A stretch of DNA of 11,980 nucleotides, taken from positions 1 to 11,980 of the forward strand of contig JAITTD010000035.1 of assembly GCA_031287245.1 (NCBI GenBank). Reading direction: 5' to 3'. Source of the stretch: Bacteroidales bacterium. GTDB taxonomy: Bacteria > Bacteroidota > Bacteroidia > Bacteroidales > UBA4181. Positions 1 through 6,931 of this stretch are shown piece by piece; the first letter of the stretch is position 1; each line of letters begins with the position of its first letter. Below the pieces are notes generated by a model. The model was not told the DNA's origin. It did no database searches and saw only the letters and a list, made by a program, of their open reading frames with translations. A program made the position numbers and the translations under genes.

Positions 1-29
1 ACATTCCATACCTCAAAGATATGGAATGT
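1..29 (-). terminator. Hairpin downstream of the LamG lipoprotein gene
   Basis: A perfect 10-bp inverted repeat (ACATTCCATA at 1-10, TATGGAATGT at 20-29) encloses a 9-nt loop. It lies 11 nt beyond the stop codon of the minus-strand lipoprotein gene, where an intrinsic terminator would be expected. The stem is A/T-rich, and any T-run on the minus strand would lie outside the window, so intrinsic termination cannot be confirmed. Confidence 0.5.
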
Positions 30-40
30 CTCACATGTTC

Positions 41-1519
41 TTATTCAGGCTTGAAGTAATTGTACGATGCAGTCACTTCTTCTTGTGTAAGCGCCTTGCC
101 ATACACGCGGGCAACAGCATACTCAGCCCTGTCGGGACCCGCCCAGTTGGGCATGCCGCTCTGATGGCAACTGTTGCCGAGGCACAGCCACTCCGTGTTC
201 CACGTGCGGCGGTCGTGCGCATGCTGACCGTTTGTCGCTCCGTAGTAGTCCGTGGGGAACATAATTCCGTGCGTCTTAAAGTCGGCGTTGTCGGTAACGG
301 AGGCAATGAGCACACCGTCCACATACAGTTTGGCGCTACCCTCTGCTTTGTTGAAAGTGGCCACCACGTGGTAAACCTGATTTTCAACCGGTACCACTTT
401 TTCTTCAACGGGAACACCGACAACACCAGTGCCGGAGTCCTGCCAACCTACAACCATTGTGTTCCCAAAGCCAGTGTGGGTGAGGAACACTATCGCTCCG
501 TCTCTAATGTTAATGCCGAAGCCACAGTGTGTCATGTTGGCATTGCCAAAGAGGGCACTGCCCCCAATGCTCGGAGGGTCGCTAGCGATTTGGTTGGGCG
601 CGCGGAACAGCAACTCATAGGAGAATGCGGTGTTGTAGGCATCCACAAAGGCCTTGTTGTCGTTGGCAACGACTGACGCACCGCCTGCCGATGGAGTCGC
701 CGGTTTGCCGCCCCACTGCACCTTGTAGTAGCACATTTTTTTCCCATCGCCCATAGTCTTGCTCTCGCTAGTGCTCCACTCTCCGCCATTATGGTCCCAG
801 TAGGTCACATCGGCAATTGCGGCAAATTGGTCGCCGTAAGCAGCCTTGTTGCGCTCCCAGATGGCAATTTCATACAATCTGCCCGCTGTGCCGTTGTCCT
901 CGGGAGGGGTCCCGGTGGCATACGCTTTTGAATCCACTTGGGGAATCGTGACAGTCGGCAAGCCGTAAATGCCGTTCGCAGCATAGATTGGCGCAAGGGG
1001 ACCCTTCTCAATAGCAATGCCATTCGCAGAGGCATCATAAGGCGTACCGTCAGTCTTCCACTTCAAGTCGAACACATCAGCAACAGCCAATCCTTTGAGG
1101 GATTGCGTCACTGTAATCGTCCCTTTTGCCGAAGCGCTGTTCACATTGTCATCATCGCGCCCGGGGGTAGCCACACATTGAATATCAATGGTAGCCGTGC
1201 GTCCCTTGAACGCCTCAGTGTTGTCCGTCACAGAGAAGGTCACCACAGCCGTACCGGCGGTAAGGTCTGCGCTTTTCACTGTAGCGGTCAACCATGTTGC
1301 TGCTACCGGCACTGTGACTTTAATCTCACGGTTTGCCTGCACGGAGATGTCTTTGCTTGTCGCATCACCTTGCAAATCCTGAACTTGGTCGCCCGAAGCG
1401 ACCGTTACAAACGCCGGAATCAATTTCACCGGCTCCGGGTCATCATCTCCACAAGAAGAGAACCCACTTGCAATGGCCAAAACCACTGCCCAACTGAATA
1501 AATACTTAAACTTTGTCAT
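41..1519 (-). CDS. Probable surface lipoprotein with BACON-like and LamG/concanavalin-like domains
   Basis: A 492-residue secreted lipoprotein, probably exposed on the outer membrane and binding a glycan or protein. Residues 1-22 form a lipoprotein signal peptide with lipobox GFSSC (Cys23). The following GDDDPEP resembles the acidic lipoprotein export signal of Bacteroidota. Residues about 35-139 look like a BACON domain: beta-rich, with a WLTAT motif near Trp76 and a closing TITVTQS. Residues about 140-285 are unassigned and rich in Trp, Tyr and Gly. Residues about 285-490 look like a LamG/concanavalin A fold, with the strand motif YHVVATF (383-389), LYVDGVLIAS (398-407) and the C-terminal ARVYGKALTQEEV. 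No catalytic residues are evident. The start is chosen because it gives a proper signal peptide; upstream DNA is A/T-rich without a Shine-Dalgarno sequence. The gene lies 103 nt downstream of the phosphoesterase lipoprotein gene on the same strand, with no recognisable promoter between, so co-transcription is likely. Confidence 0.88.
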   Translation of the reverse strand: MTKFKYLFSWAVVLAIASGFSSCGDDDPEPVKLIPAFVTVASGDQVQDLQGDATSKDISVQANREIKVTVPVAATWLTATVKSADLTAGTAVVTFSVTDNTEAFKGRTATIDIQCVATPGRDDDNVNSASAKGTITVTQSLKGLAVADVFDLKWKTDGTPYDASANGIAIEKGPLAPIYAANGIYGLPTVTIPQVDSKAYATGTPPEDNGTAGRLYEIAIWERNKAAYGDQFAAIADVTYWDHNGGEWSTSESKTMGDGKKMCYYKVQWGGKPATPSAGGASVVANDNKAFVDAYNTAFSYELLFRAPNQIASDPPSIGGSALFGNANMTHCGFGINIRDGAIVFLTHTGFGNTMVVGWQDSGTGVVGVPVEEKVVPVENQVYHVVATFNKAEGSAKLYVDGVLIASVTDNADFKTHGIMFPTDYYGATNGQHAHDRRTWNTEWLCLGNSCHQSGMPNWAGPDRAEYAVARVYGKALTQEEVTASYNYFKPE

Positions 1520-1580
1520 AAAAAATAAAATTAAATTAAAAATAAAAGAAAAAAACTATAAAAAATTAAAATTAAAAAAT

Positions 1581-1629
1581 CCTGAAACCTGAAACTCTAA
1601 ACCTGAAACTCTAAACCCGAAACTATTTA
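1581..1629. repeat. Heptamer tandem repeat, CCTGAAA/CTCTAAA type
   Basis: Seven consecutive 7-bp units read CCTGAAA, CCTGAAA, CTCTAAA, CCTGAAA, CTCTAAA, CCCGAAA and CTATTTA (degenerate). The last unit contains the stop codon (1623-1625) of the phosphoesterase lipoprotein gene, so the array begins at the end of that coding region and fills the part of the spacer nearest it. The rest of the spacer (1520-1580) is almost pure A/T. The function is unknown; compare the heptamer array at 10211-10399. Confidence 0.8.
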
Positions 1630-3356
1630 AATTGACTGCCGTCATGCGGCGCTTCCACTACCCAATCCGGCAGAAACGGCTGGTCTTCGAGGCTGTTCCA
1701 GCGGCTGAGTATCACGTTGCCACCGGCTTCCACCTGCACAACGACACCCTCGCCGAGGTTTTCCAAAACGCCGGGTACGACTTCTCCGTTTGTGGTGTTG
1801 CAACCGACATTGACCACCGTGTAGTCTTTTTGATAAATAGACTTCTCATTTCCAACGGTATAATGGGAATGTCCCGCGAACACGATGGCTTGCGGATAGG
1901 GGAGCAACTCTGCAAAAAACGCTGTTTCATCGGAGCCCCACCTATCCGAGCCGTAAACGGTGTTTTTGGGCGGCGAGTGCATAAACACAAAGATAGGTTT
2001 CGCAGGGTCATCAGCCTTTGCCGCCGCCAAAGCAGCAGATAGAAACGCTTTGGCTGCCTGTGGGTAGCCTATGTTGTTAGAGCCTAACAGACTGATGGTG
2101 ATAAAATGATGCCCTTTCATATAAATATGCTGATACAAAGGATAAAGGTCGCCTTCCGTGCCGAGCAACTCACGATAGTTTTTGACACCGCCATAGTGGT
2201 CGTGATTCCCCATCATATAATATATCGGTACGTTCGCCGGAATATAGTCCGGATTGTTGAAAACGGAGAGCATGGCATCGTATTCGGGCTTAGTGCCGTA
2301 GTCGGTCATGTCGCCCACCACGAAAAGGGCTTCGGGCTGCGGCAACTTCGAGAACAGCGTCTGCAGCGATATGGGTACATCCCTCAGCGCCTCTGCTTTT
2401 CCGAAATGCGTATCCGAGAAGACCACAAAGCGGGGCAATGCGCTGATATGGTTGTTGACAACAGAAACCGCTACATAATCCTTTTTGGTGGCATCTTCTA
2501 CCGACGCGGCAGTGATATGCGCAGAGCCGACACCCACCGCCGTAATGACGCCATCAGAAACGGTGGCTACCGCTGCATTGCTCGTAGTCCATTTTACAGC
2601 CGCGTTTGTGGCATTGGTCACCGTGGCAGCAACGGTATGTGTTTCGCCCTTTGCCAAAAATACGCCGTTGGGAGCAACAGTCACCTCTATCGGAGTAGTG
2701 ACCGTAACATGAAGCATGCCTTTTTGGTTTTTATCAAACAGCGAAGTAGCGATAATATCTACCGTTCCCAAGCCTGTTGCTGTTACCAAACCGGTTTCAT
2801 TCACAGTGGCTATCGCCGAATTGGCGCTTTCGTACGTCACTTCCTGTCTTGCCTCAGTCGGGTAAACTAAGGCTTTCAACTGTTGCGTTTGAGTGACTGG
2901 GAGCACCAAGTCCTTCTGCACAAACATCACCTCCACTATCGGGACACTTACTTCCACAGCCACCGTTGCCTGCTTGGTTTTGTCGGCTACAGCACTTGCC
3001 GTAATGGTGGTAGCCCCTGCTTTCACAGCTGTGACAACGCCCGCCGAGTTGACAGCAGCAATGGTCGAATCGCTGCTCGCATAGTTCACTTTCTGCGAAA
3101 CAGAGTTAGTCGGATTAACGATGGCAGCCAATTCCTGAGTTTTGCCAGCCACAAGAAAGATTTTCTCAGGCGTAACGGCAATCCCTTCAACAGGCACTTC
3201 TTGCGGCGGTTCAATCGGTTTTTCCTTGTCCCCGCAGGAAAACAGGATACCGACAAGGGCTAAAATCATCGTGGCATGTAACCATTTTCTACCAACAACA
3301 TCAGAGAAAAGCGGTTTGTCCATTCCGAACTTTTTTAGTGTATTCATTTTTAGCAT
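1623..3356 (-). CDS. Probable surface lipoprotein: three BIG_2 Ig-like repeats plus calcineurin-like metallophosphoesterase
   Basis: A 577-residue lipoprotein predicted to hydrolyse a phosphate ester at the cell surface; the substrate is unknown. A hydrophobic stretch (about 28-40) ends in lipobox LFSC, making Cys41 the lipidated residue, followed by a charged GDKEKPIEPP segment. Three BIG_2 bacterial Ig-like repeats occupy about 55-137, 139-219 and 222-299; each has the characteristic alternation of IATV/VATV and GLVTA/GVITA motifs. The catalytic domain (about 307-560) shows all the metal-ligand motifs in order: DTH (D315, H317), GDMTD (D349), GNHDH (N384, H385), MHSPP (H460) and GHSHY (H496, H498), so it should be active. 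The annotated start gives an unusually long n-region; Met4 (3347) or Met12 (3323) would give a more typical signal peptide. It probably heads a two-gene unit with the BACON/LamG lipoprotein gene. A structured, (AG)n-containing leader precedes it. Confidence 0.9.
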   Translation of the reverse strand: MLKMNTLKKFGMDKPLFSDVVGRKWLHATMILALVGILFSCGDKEKPIEPPQEVPVEGIAVTPEKIFLVAGKTQELAAIVNPTNSVSQKVNYASSDSTIAAVNSAGVVTAVKAGATTITASAVADKTKQATVAVEVSVPIVEVMFVQKDLVLPVTQTQQLKALVYPTEARQEVTYESANSAIATVNETGLVTATGLGTVDIIATSLFDKNQKGMLHVTVTTPIEVTVAPNGVFLAKGETHTVAATVTNATNAAVKWTTSNAAVATVSDGVITAVGVGSAHITAASVEDATKKDYVAVSVVNNHISALPRFVVFSDTHFGKAEALRDVPISLQTLFSKLPQPEALFVVGDMTDYGTKPEYDAMLSVFNNPDYIPANVPIYYMMGNHDHYGGVKNYRELLGTEGDLYPLYQHIYMKGHHFITISLLGSNNIGYPQAAKAFLSAALAAAKADDPAKPIFVFMHSPPKNTVYGSDRWGSDETAFFAELLPYPQAIVFAGHSHYTVGNEKSIYQKDYTVVNVGCNTTNGEVVPGVLENLGEGVVVQVEAGGNVILSRWNSLEDQPFLPDWVVEAPHDGSQFK

Positions 3357-3420
3357 TTATATTTATAAAAAAAGTAAAACAATTTGAAAAAATCCTGTTA
3401 ATTGGGACAGGGCACAAAAA

Positions 3421-3490
3421 AACCGGAAAACGGTTGAACGATGCTCGTTCTTCCATTGATCCGGTGTATGTTTTGCTGCAAAAAATGCAG
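3421..3490 (-). promoter_or_regulatory. Consecutive hairpins ending in a T-run in the leader of the lipoprotein unit
   Basis: Read on the minus strand, three small hairpins follow one another: CTGCA/TGCAG with a 5-nt loop (3476-3490), GAACGA-GCA-TCGTTC with a 3-nt loop (3436-3450) and AACCG-TTTTC-CGGTT (3421-3435). The last is followed directly by a T-run, the form of an intrinsic terminator, about 65 nt before the phosphoesterase start codon. This could be an attenuator or the end of an upstream short transcript. No known riboswitch was recognised. The stems are only 5-6 bp. Confidence 0.35.
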
Positions 3491-3555
3491 GTTACATATA
3501 TATAATGTAGAGCTTTTGTAATTTTTTGTGCAAAAGCCAAAGTTTGGCACGATAC

Positions 3556-3599
<44 letters not shown>

Positions 3600-3618
3600 A
3601 TACGTATATACCCGTTTC

Positions 3619-3639
3619 AAACCCAAAAGTATTGGGTTT
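3619..3639 (-). promoter_or_regulatory. Possible promoter -7 element inside a hairpin, for the lipoprotein unit
   Basis: On the minus strand 3631-3624 reads TACTTTTG, a full match to the Bacteroidota -7 consensus TAnnTTTG. It is embedded in an 8-bp inverted repeat (AAACCCAA at 3619-3626, TTGGGTTT at 3632-3639). No TTTG-like -33 element is seen at the expected spacing, and the leader would be about 260 nt long, so this is only a candidate. No other TAnnTTTG match was seen on the minus strand between here and the start codon. Confidence 0.3.
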
Positions 3640-3828
3640 TTGGGAACATAACTGTAATATGTATGAAAAAATTCCATAAAGTTCAATCTATCTTCGATCT
3701 GAATATTTTCCTATCAATTTTAACGGTGCAAAGTAAAGGATAAAAAAACAAAAAGACTTGTACAAAATCGACATTCGTTTGTCTTAATTCGGTGTTTTTA
3801 TCTTTTTTCCTGTTCGTAGGGTTTCAGG

Positions 3829-4093
3829 TTAATTCGTAATTAAGGCGCCCTTAGGAGTTGTCAATAAATAAATGTATCAATTTGTGTATCCCCTAACGGG
3901 GAATTGAGGCTATATTGAGATTTATTTCTATTGATATGAATGTCCTACGGACAAGCGATATTCTTACCATGGGATGGACGTATGCCTCGCAACGTATCAC
4001 GTTTGAGCGATTCGGCAATTCCCCGTTAGGGGATACATATCAATAGAAAATAGGATACAGGCATCCTCCAAAACCTCGTAGAGGTTTCACAAT
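3829..4093. repeat. Cluster of interrupted palindromes, mostly with 3-nt loops
   Basis: The cluster contains TTAATT-CGT-AATTAA (3829-3843), TAAGG-CGC-CCTTA (3841-3853), TGTCC-TAC-GGACA (3941-3953) and AAACCTC-GTA-GAGGTTT (4071-4087). There is also a perfect 21-bp inverted repeat, 3885-3905 against 4017-4037, each arm containing the CCCCTAACGGGG-type palindrome. A second 14-bp inverted pair is 3925-3938 against 4036-4049. The two pairs are contiguous on the right but separated and in swapped order on the left, which suggests modules assembled or rearranged. No coding sequence lies inside. It resembles dispersed intergenic repeat elements. Confidence 0.75.
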
Positions 4094-4136
4094 TTCCGGT
4101 TAAATCTTTTTTAGGTGCAAACAATTGTCAAAAATA

Positions 4137-4167
4137 TTTTTTTATTCAAAAAGATTGCGTACTTTTG
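4137..4167 (+). promoter_or_regulatory. Predicted promoter of the AAA ATPase gene
   Basis: TACTTTTG at 4160-4167 matches the Bacteroidota -7 consensus TAnnTTTG exactly. TTTT at 4137-4140, 19 nt further upstream, is an approximate match to the -33 TTTG. The predicted transcription start is near 4174, giving a leader of roughly 90 nt. Orientation and distance suit the plus-strand ATPase gene. Confidence 0.55.
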
Positions 4168-4170
4168 TGC

Positions 4171-4247
4171 ACTCTAATGTACAATTAAAGATTTATTTTG
4201 TACAGTAGAGTATAAAAAATAATATATGTTTTGTATACTGTAGTATA
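4171..4247 (+). promoter_or_regulatory. Inverted repeats in the leader of the AAA ATPase gene
   Basis: An imperfect 12-bp inverted repeat, ACTCTAATGTAC (4171-4182) and GTACAGTAGAGT (4200-4211) with one mismatch and a 17-nt loop, begins at the predicted transcription start. It is followed by a perfect small palindrome TATACT-GT-AGTATA (4234-4247), 16 nt before the start codon. The motif AGTAGAGTATA of the first right arm resembles TGTAGTATA of the second. These could be operator half-sites or RNA hairpins; which one cannot be decided from sequence. Confidence 0.4.
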
Positions 4248-4263
4248 AAAAAATAGGCTGAAA

Positions 4264-5457
4264 ATGGATACTCTGATAGAAAAATCTTTGCTGAAAGTAA
4301 AGGCAGTTGATATTCGCATTATTCGCAAAATAATGGACGACATAGACTGGAATGACCGTCTGATAGGTATTCGTGGCGCAAGAGGTGTGGGCAAAACTAC
4401 GCTTTTGTTGCAACGAATGAAGAAGTTTTTGGGAAATACTTCTGCGAGTTTATATGTTTCGCTTGATAATCTTTGGTTTGCCGAGCATAATCTGCTCCAA
4501 ACGGTTGATATTTTCGTGAAGCGTGGCGGGAAATTCCTGTTTCTTGACGAAGTACACAAATACCCGAAATGGGCGCAGGCTATCAAAAATATTTATGACG
4601 ATTTTCCTGATTTGAAAGTCGTTTTTACCGGCTCGTCATTGCTCGAAATTCTCAATGCGCGTGCCGATTTGAGTCGCCGTGCCATTGTGTATGATATTCA
4701 AGGACTTTCGTTTCGCGAATATTTGAATATTACGCAAAAAACCGATTTCCAATCGTTTTCATTGTCTGATATTTTGACTCACCAAAAAGAAATCTCGGAC
4801 GAAATTCTGAAAAAAGTCAAACCCTTGCAATTTTTTGGCGACTATTTGCGACACGGTTATTATCCGTTTTTTACCGAAGGAATTGCCAAATATCACTATC
4901 GTTTGGAAGAAATTGTCCATCTGATTCTGGAAGTGGAATTGCCTTTGTTGCGAAAAGTGGAGCCTGCATATATTCCCAAAATAAAGCAACTGCTACAAAT
5001 AGTTGCCGAGTCCGTTCCTTTTATTCCAAACATCGACAATCTTGCCAAACGCATTCATATTCATAGGAATACCTTGCTTTCGTATCTGTATTATTTGCAG
5101 GAAACACGCCTCACAAATCATTTGCACAAGGACATTTCGGGCATCAACAAACTGCAAAAACCCGACAAAATTTATCTCGAAAATACCAATCTTGCCTACA
5201 CTTTGGCAGAAAACAACACCGACATTGGAAATATGCGCGAAACGTTTTTCCTTAATCAACTTTCGTTTCGACATTCCGTTGAATATCCAAACACGGGAGA
5301 TTTTTGGGTGGATAAAAAAATGTTGTTTGAAATAGGCGGAAAAAGCAAAACGGGTAAGCAAATTCAAGGCGAAAGCAACGCCTACATTGCCGCCGATAAT
5401 ATTGAATATGGTTTTGGTAAAAAAATTCCGCTTTGGCAATTCGGATTTTTGTATTGA
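4264..5457 (+). CDS. AAA_14/DUF4143-type ATP-binding protein
   Basis: A 397-residue cytoplasmic AAA ATPase of the COG1373 kind, a widespread prokaryotic family whose cellular role is largely unknown. The N-terminal AAA domain (about 15-160) has Walker A GARGVGKTT (38-46, Lys44), Walker B FLFLDEVH (91-98, D95-E96), a sensor-like TGSS (122-125) and the LSFREYL motif (148-154) typical of the family. The middle (about 190-290) is helical and may be a winged-helix segment. The C-terminal DUF4143-like part has GDFWVD (345-350) and FEIGGKSK (355-362), resembling the D/E-x-K arrangement seen in this family's nuclease-like fold. The length is normal and the frame intact. Codons are much more A/T-rich (AAA, TTT, AAT) than in the flanking genes, it opposes both neighbouring transcription units, and no partner gene is adjacent. 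Acquisition by transfer is plausible. Its stop codon lies 1 nt from that of the converging outer-membrane channel gene. Confidence 0.88.
   Translation: MDTLIEKSLLKVKAVDIRIIRKIMDDIDWNDRLIGIRGARGVGKTTLLLQRMKKFLGNTSASLYVSLDNLWFAEHNLLQTVDIFVKRGGKFLFLDEVHKYPKWAQAIKNIYDDFPDLKVVFTGSSLLEILNARADLSRRAIVYDIQGLSFREYLNITQKTDFQSFSLSDILTHQKEISDEILKKVKPLQFFGDYLRHGYYPFFTEGIAKYHYRLEEIVHLILEVELPLLRKVEPAYIPKIKQLLQIVAESVPFIPNIDNLAKRIHIHRNTLLSYLYYLQETRLTNHLHKDISGINKLQKPDKIYLENTNLAYTLAENNTDIGNMRETFFLNQLSFRHSVEYPNTGDFWVDKKMLFEIGGKSKTGKQIQGESNAYIAADNIEYGFGKKIPLWQFGFLY
5419..5448 (-). terminator. Possible bidirectional terminator inside the 3' end of the ATPase gene
   Basis: On the minus strand AAATCCG (5448-5442) and CGGAATT (5430-5424) can pair over 6 of 7 positions with an 11-nt loop, followed directly by a T-run (seven T in total, 5425-5419). 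It lies about 11 nt past the TolC-family stop codon, where the efflux operon needs a terminator. On the plus strand the same stem is followed by a short T-run. The stem is weak and sits within the coding sequence of the ATPase gene. Confidence 0.3.
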
Positions 5458-5458
5458 C

Positions 5459-6931
5459 CTATTGTCTGGCTATTTCCTCAAACTCGGCATCCAGCGTGTT
5501 GTTGGTCAGGAAATCGTAGAGCGCCACGCTGCGGATGTTGTAATAGTAATTCCAAAACTTGTACAGTTCCATCATGTGCTTTAACTTGGCTTCGTCTTTC
5601 GATTTTTGGGCATCGTTCAGGTCAAGGACACTGATTTTCCCTATCACAAAGGTCTCGATGGAGGTGTTGTAACGCTTTTCGGCAATCAGGTCGGCTTGTT
5701 CGGCTATTTCCAATTGTCCTGCCTGATTGTTGAAATTCTCCACCAGCAGAAAAATATTCTGATTGAAGGTCATCTGTTCCTGCTTGGTTTTCGACAGGAT
5801 GACTTCGCGATTCGACTCTGCCACTTTCACCTTGCCTTTGCGCTTGCCCCAGTCCACCAGCGGGATACTCATTCCGACCTCCACCACCTGATTGCCTTTC
5901 AGTTGTTCGTAGGTGCGGCTTAATGTCCGGTCTTTGCCCGTGTAGCCGACCGATGCAAACAGATTGATGCTGCGTTGATTGCCCTTTGCAGAAGCCACGG
6001 CATAGTCGGCTTCCAATTGCCTGCGCAGAATGGCTTTGGCGAAAGAATTGTTTTCCTGCGCCTTGTCCAATACCTCGCCGTATTTTAGCCGCACAGACGG
6101 CGCTGATTCGGGCACAAGCGGCTCAATCGCTTGCTGTTCGCTCAGCGAGAGGAAAGAGCGAAGTTGAAACATACAGGCGTTGAGGTTCGACTGCGCCTCG
6201 GTGACAATCCCTTTCGCCTGCAAAGCCGACAATTCCAACTGCATCAGTTCGCTTTCGGAAATGTAGCCGATTTCCCGTTTGGCAACGGCAATTTCATACA
6301 GTTTATAACTGTTTTGCAGATTTTGCCGCGCGATGTTCAGGTTTTCCTTTGCGTGCAAAAGATTGAAAAAGCGGGCGATGGCGCTCAACGTTACTTCTTC
6401 CGTCCTTTCGACGTATGCCGCCTGCGCTTCCCGGTAACGAACCGGCTCGATGCGCCGTTTCCATTTCTGATTGTTGACGCCGAAAACCGGTTGTACGAAG
6501 GTCAGCCCAAATGGAATACTCATATATTCGTTGTAAGCGCCTTCACCCAATTGACGGGTAAAATCGAGGGAAGAGTTCAGCGAAATCTTTCCGCCGGTCA
6601 GGGCGATGTTCTGGTCAATCGAAACTGTTCCGTTCAAGCCGAGCCAGTTGTTTTGGATGTAGGTGTAGGAACCGTCCGATTGCTGGTATCTGCCATAGTT
6701 GTTGTTGTACGATGGCAGGGTGCCGGTGAAATTCACTTCCGGCAACTGGTCGGCGCGATAGGTGCGGTATTCCCAATACGCCGTTTTCAGTTCGTTGAGG
6801 GCAACGGCGGCATCTACCGACTGTTTCTGCGCCAAATGGATGGCATCGTTTAACGTCAGTCGGACGGTATCGGGCTGCTGCGCCGACAGGGGCAATGATA
6901 CGAAAAAAAGGATAAGAGCGGCTTTATTCAT
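5459..6931 (-). CDS. TolC-family outer-membrane efflux protein
   Basis: A 490-residue outer-membrane channel, the exit duct of the ABC pump encoded just upstream. The start is taken at ATG 6931, which gives a clean signal peptide (MNKAALILFFVSLPLSA, cleavage before QQPDT). An in-frame upstream ATG at 6994 would add 21 basic residues and destroy it. The mature protein has the family's two repeats of helical hairpin plus beta segments. The first opens with LTLNDAIHLAQKQS, and the second has FASVGYTG, a PLVDWGKRKGKVKVAESN segment and a C-terminal DLNDAQKSKDEAKLKHM helix. The length is typical. The start codon overlaps the end of the upstream permease gene in ATGAATAA (6931-6924), so translation is probably coupled. 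It is the last gene of the operon and converges on the plus-strand ATPase gene with one base between stops. Confidence 0.9.
   Translation of the reverse strand: MNKAALILFFVSLPLSAQQPDTVRLTLNDAIHLAQKQSVDAAVALNELKTAYWEYRTYRADQLPEVNFTGTLPSYNNNYGRYQQSDGSYTYIQNNWLGLNGTVSIDQNIALTGGKISLNSSLDFTRQLGEGAYNEYMSIPFGLTFVQPVFGVNNQKWKRRIEPVRYREAQAAYVERTEEVTLSAIARFFNLLHAKENLNIARQNLQNSYKLYEIAVAKREIGYISESELMQLELSALQAKGIVTEAQSNLNACMFQLRSFLSLSEQQAIEPLVPESAPSVRLKYGEVLDKAQENNSFAKAILRRQLEADYAVASAKGNQRSINLFASVGYTGKDRTLSRTYEQLKGNQVVEVGMSIPLVDWGKRKGKVKVAESNREVILSKTKQEQMTFNQNIFLLVENFNNQAGQLEIAEQADLIAEKRYNTSIETFVIGKISVLDLNDAQKSKDEAKLKHMMELYKFWNYYYNIRSVALYDFLTNNTLDAEFEEIARQ

Noticed and set aside
26..676. Long plus-strand open frame opposite the LamG lipoprotein gene
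   Set aside because: It is a shadow of the minus-strand gene, which has a signal peptide and recognisable domains; the plus-strand translation has none.
2106..2870. 254-codon plus-strand open frame opposite the phosphoesterase gene
   Set aside because: It lies antisense to a complete catalytic domain and BIG_2 repeats, and its translation shows no family motif or plausible secretion signal.
6131..6853. 240-codon plus-strand open frame opposite the TolC-family gene
   Set aside because: It is antisense to a well-supported efflux gene, and its translation has no recognisable domain.
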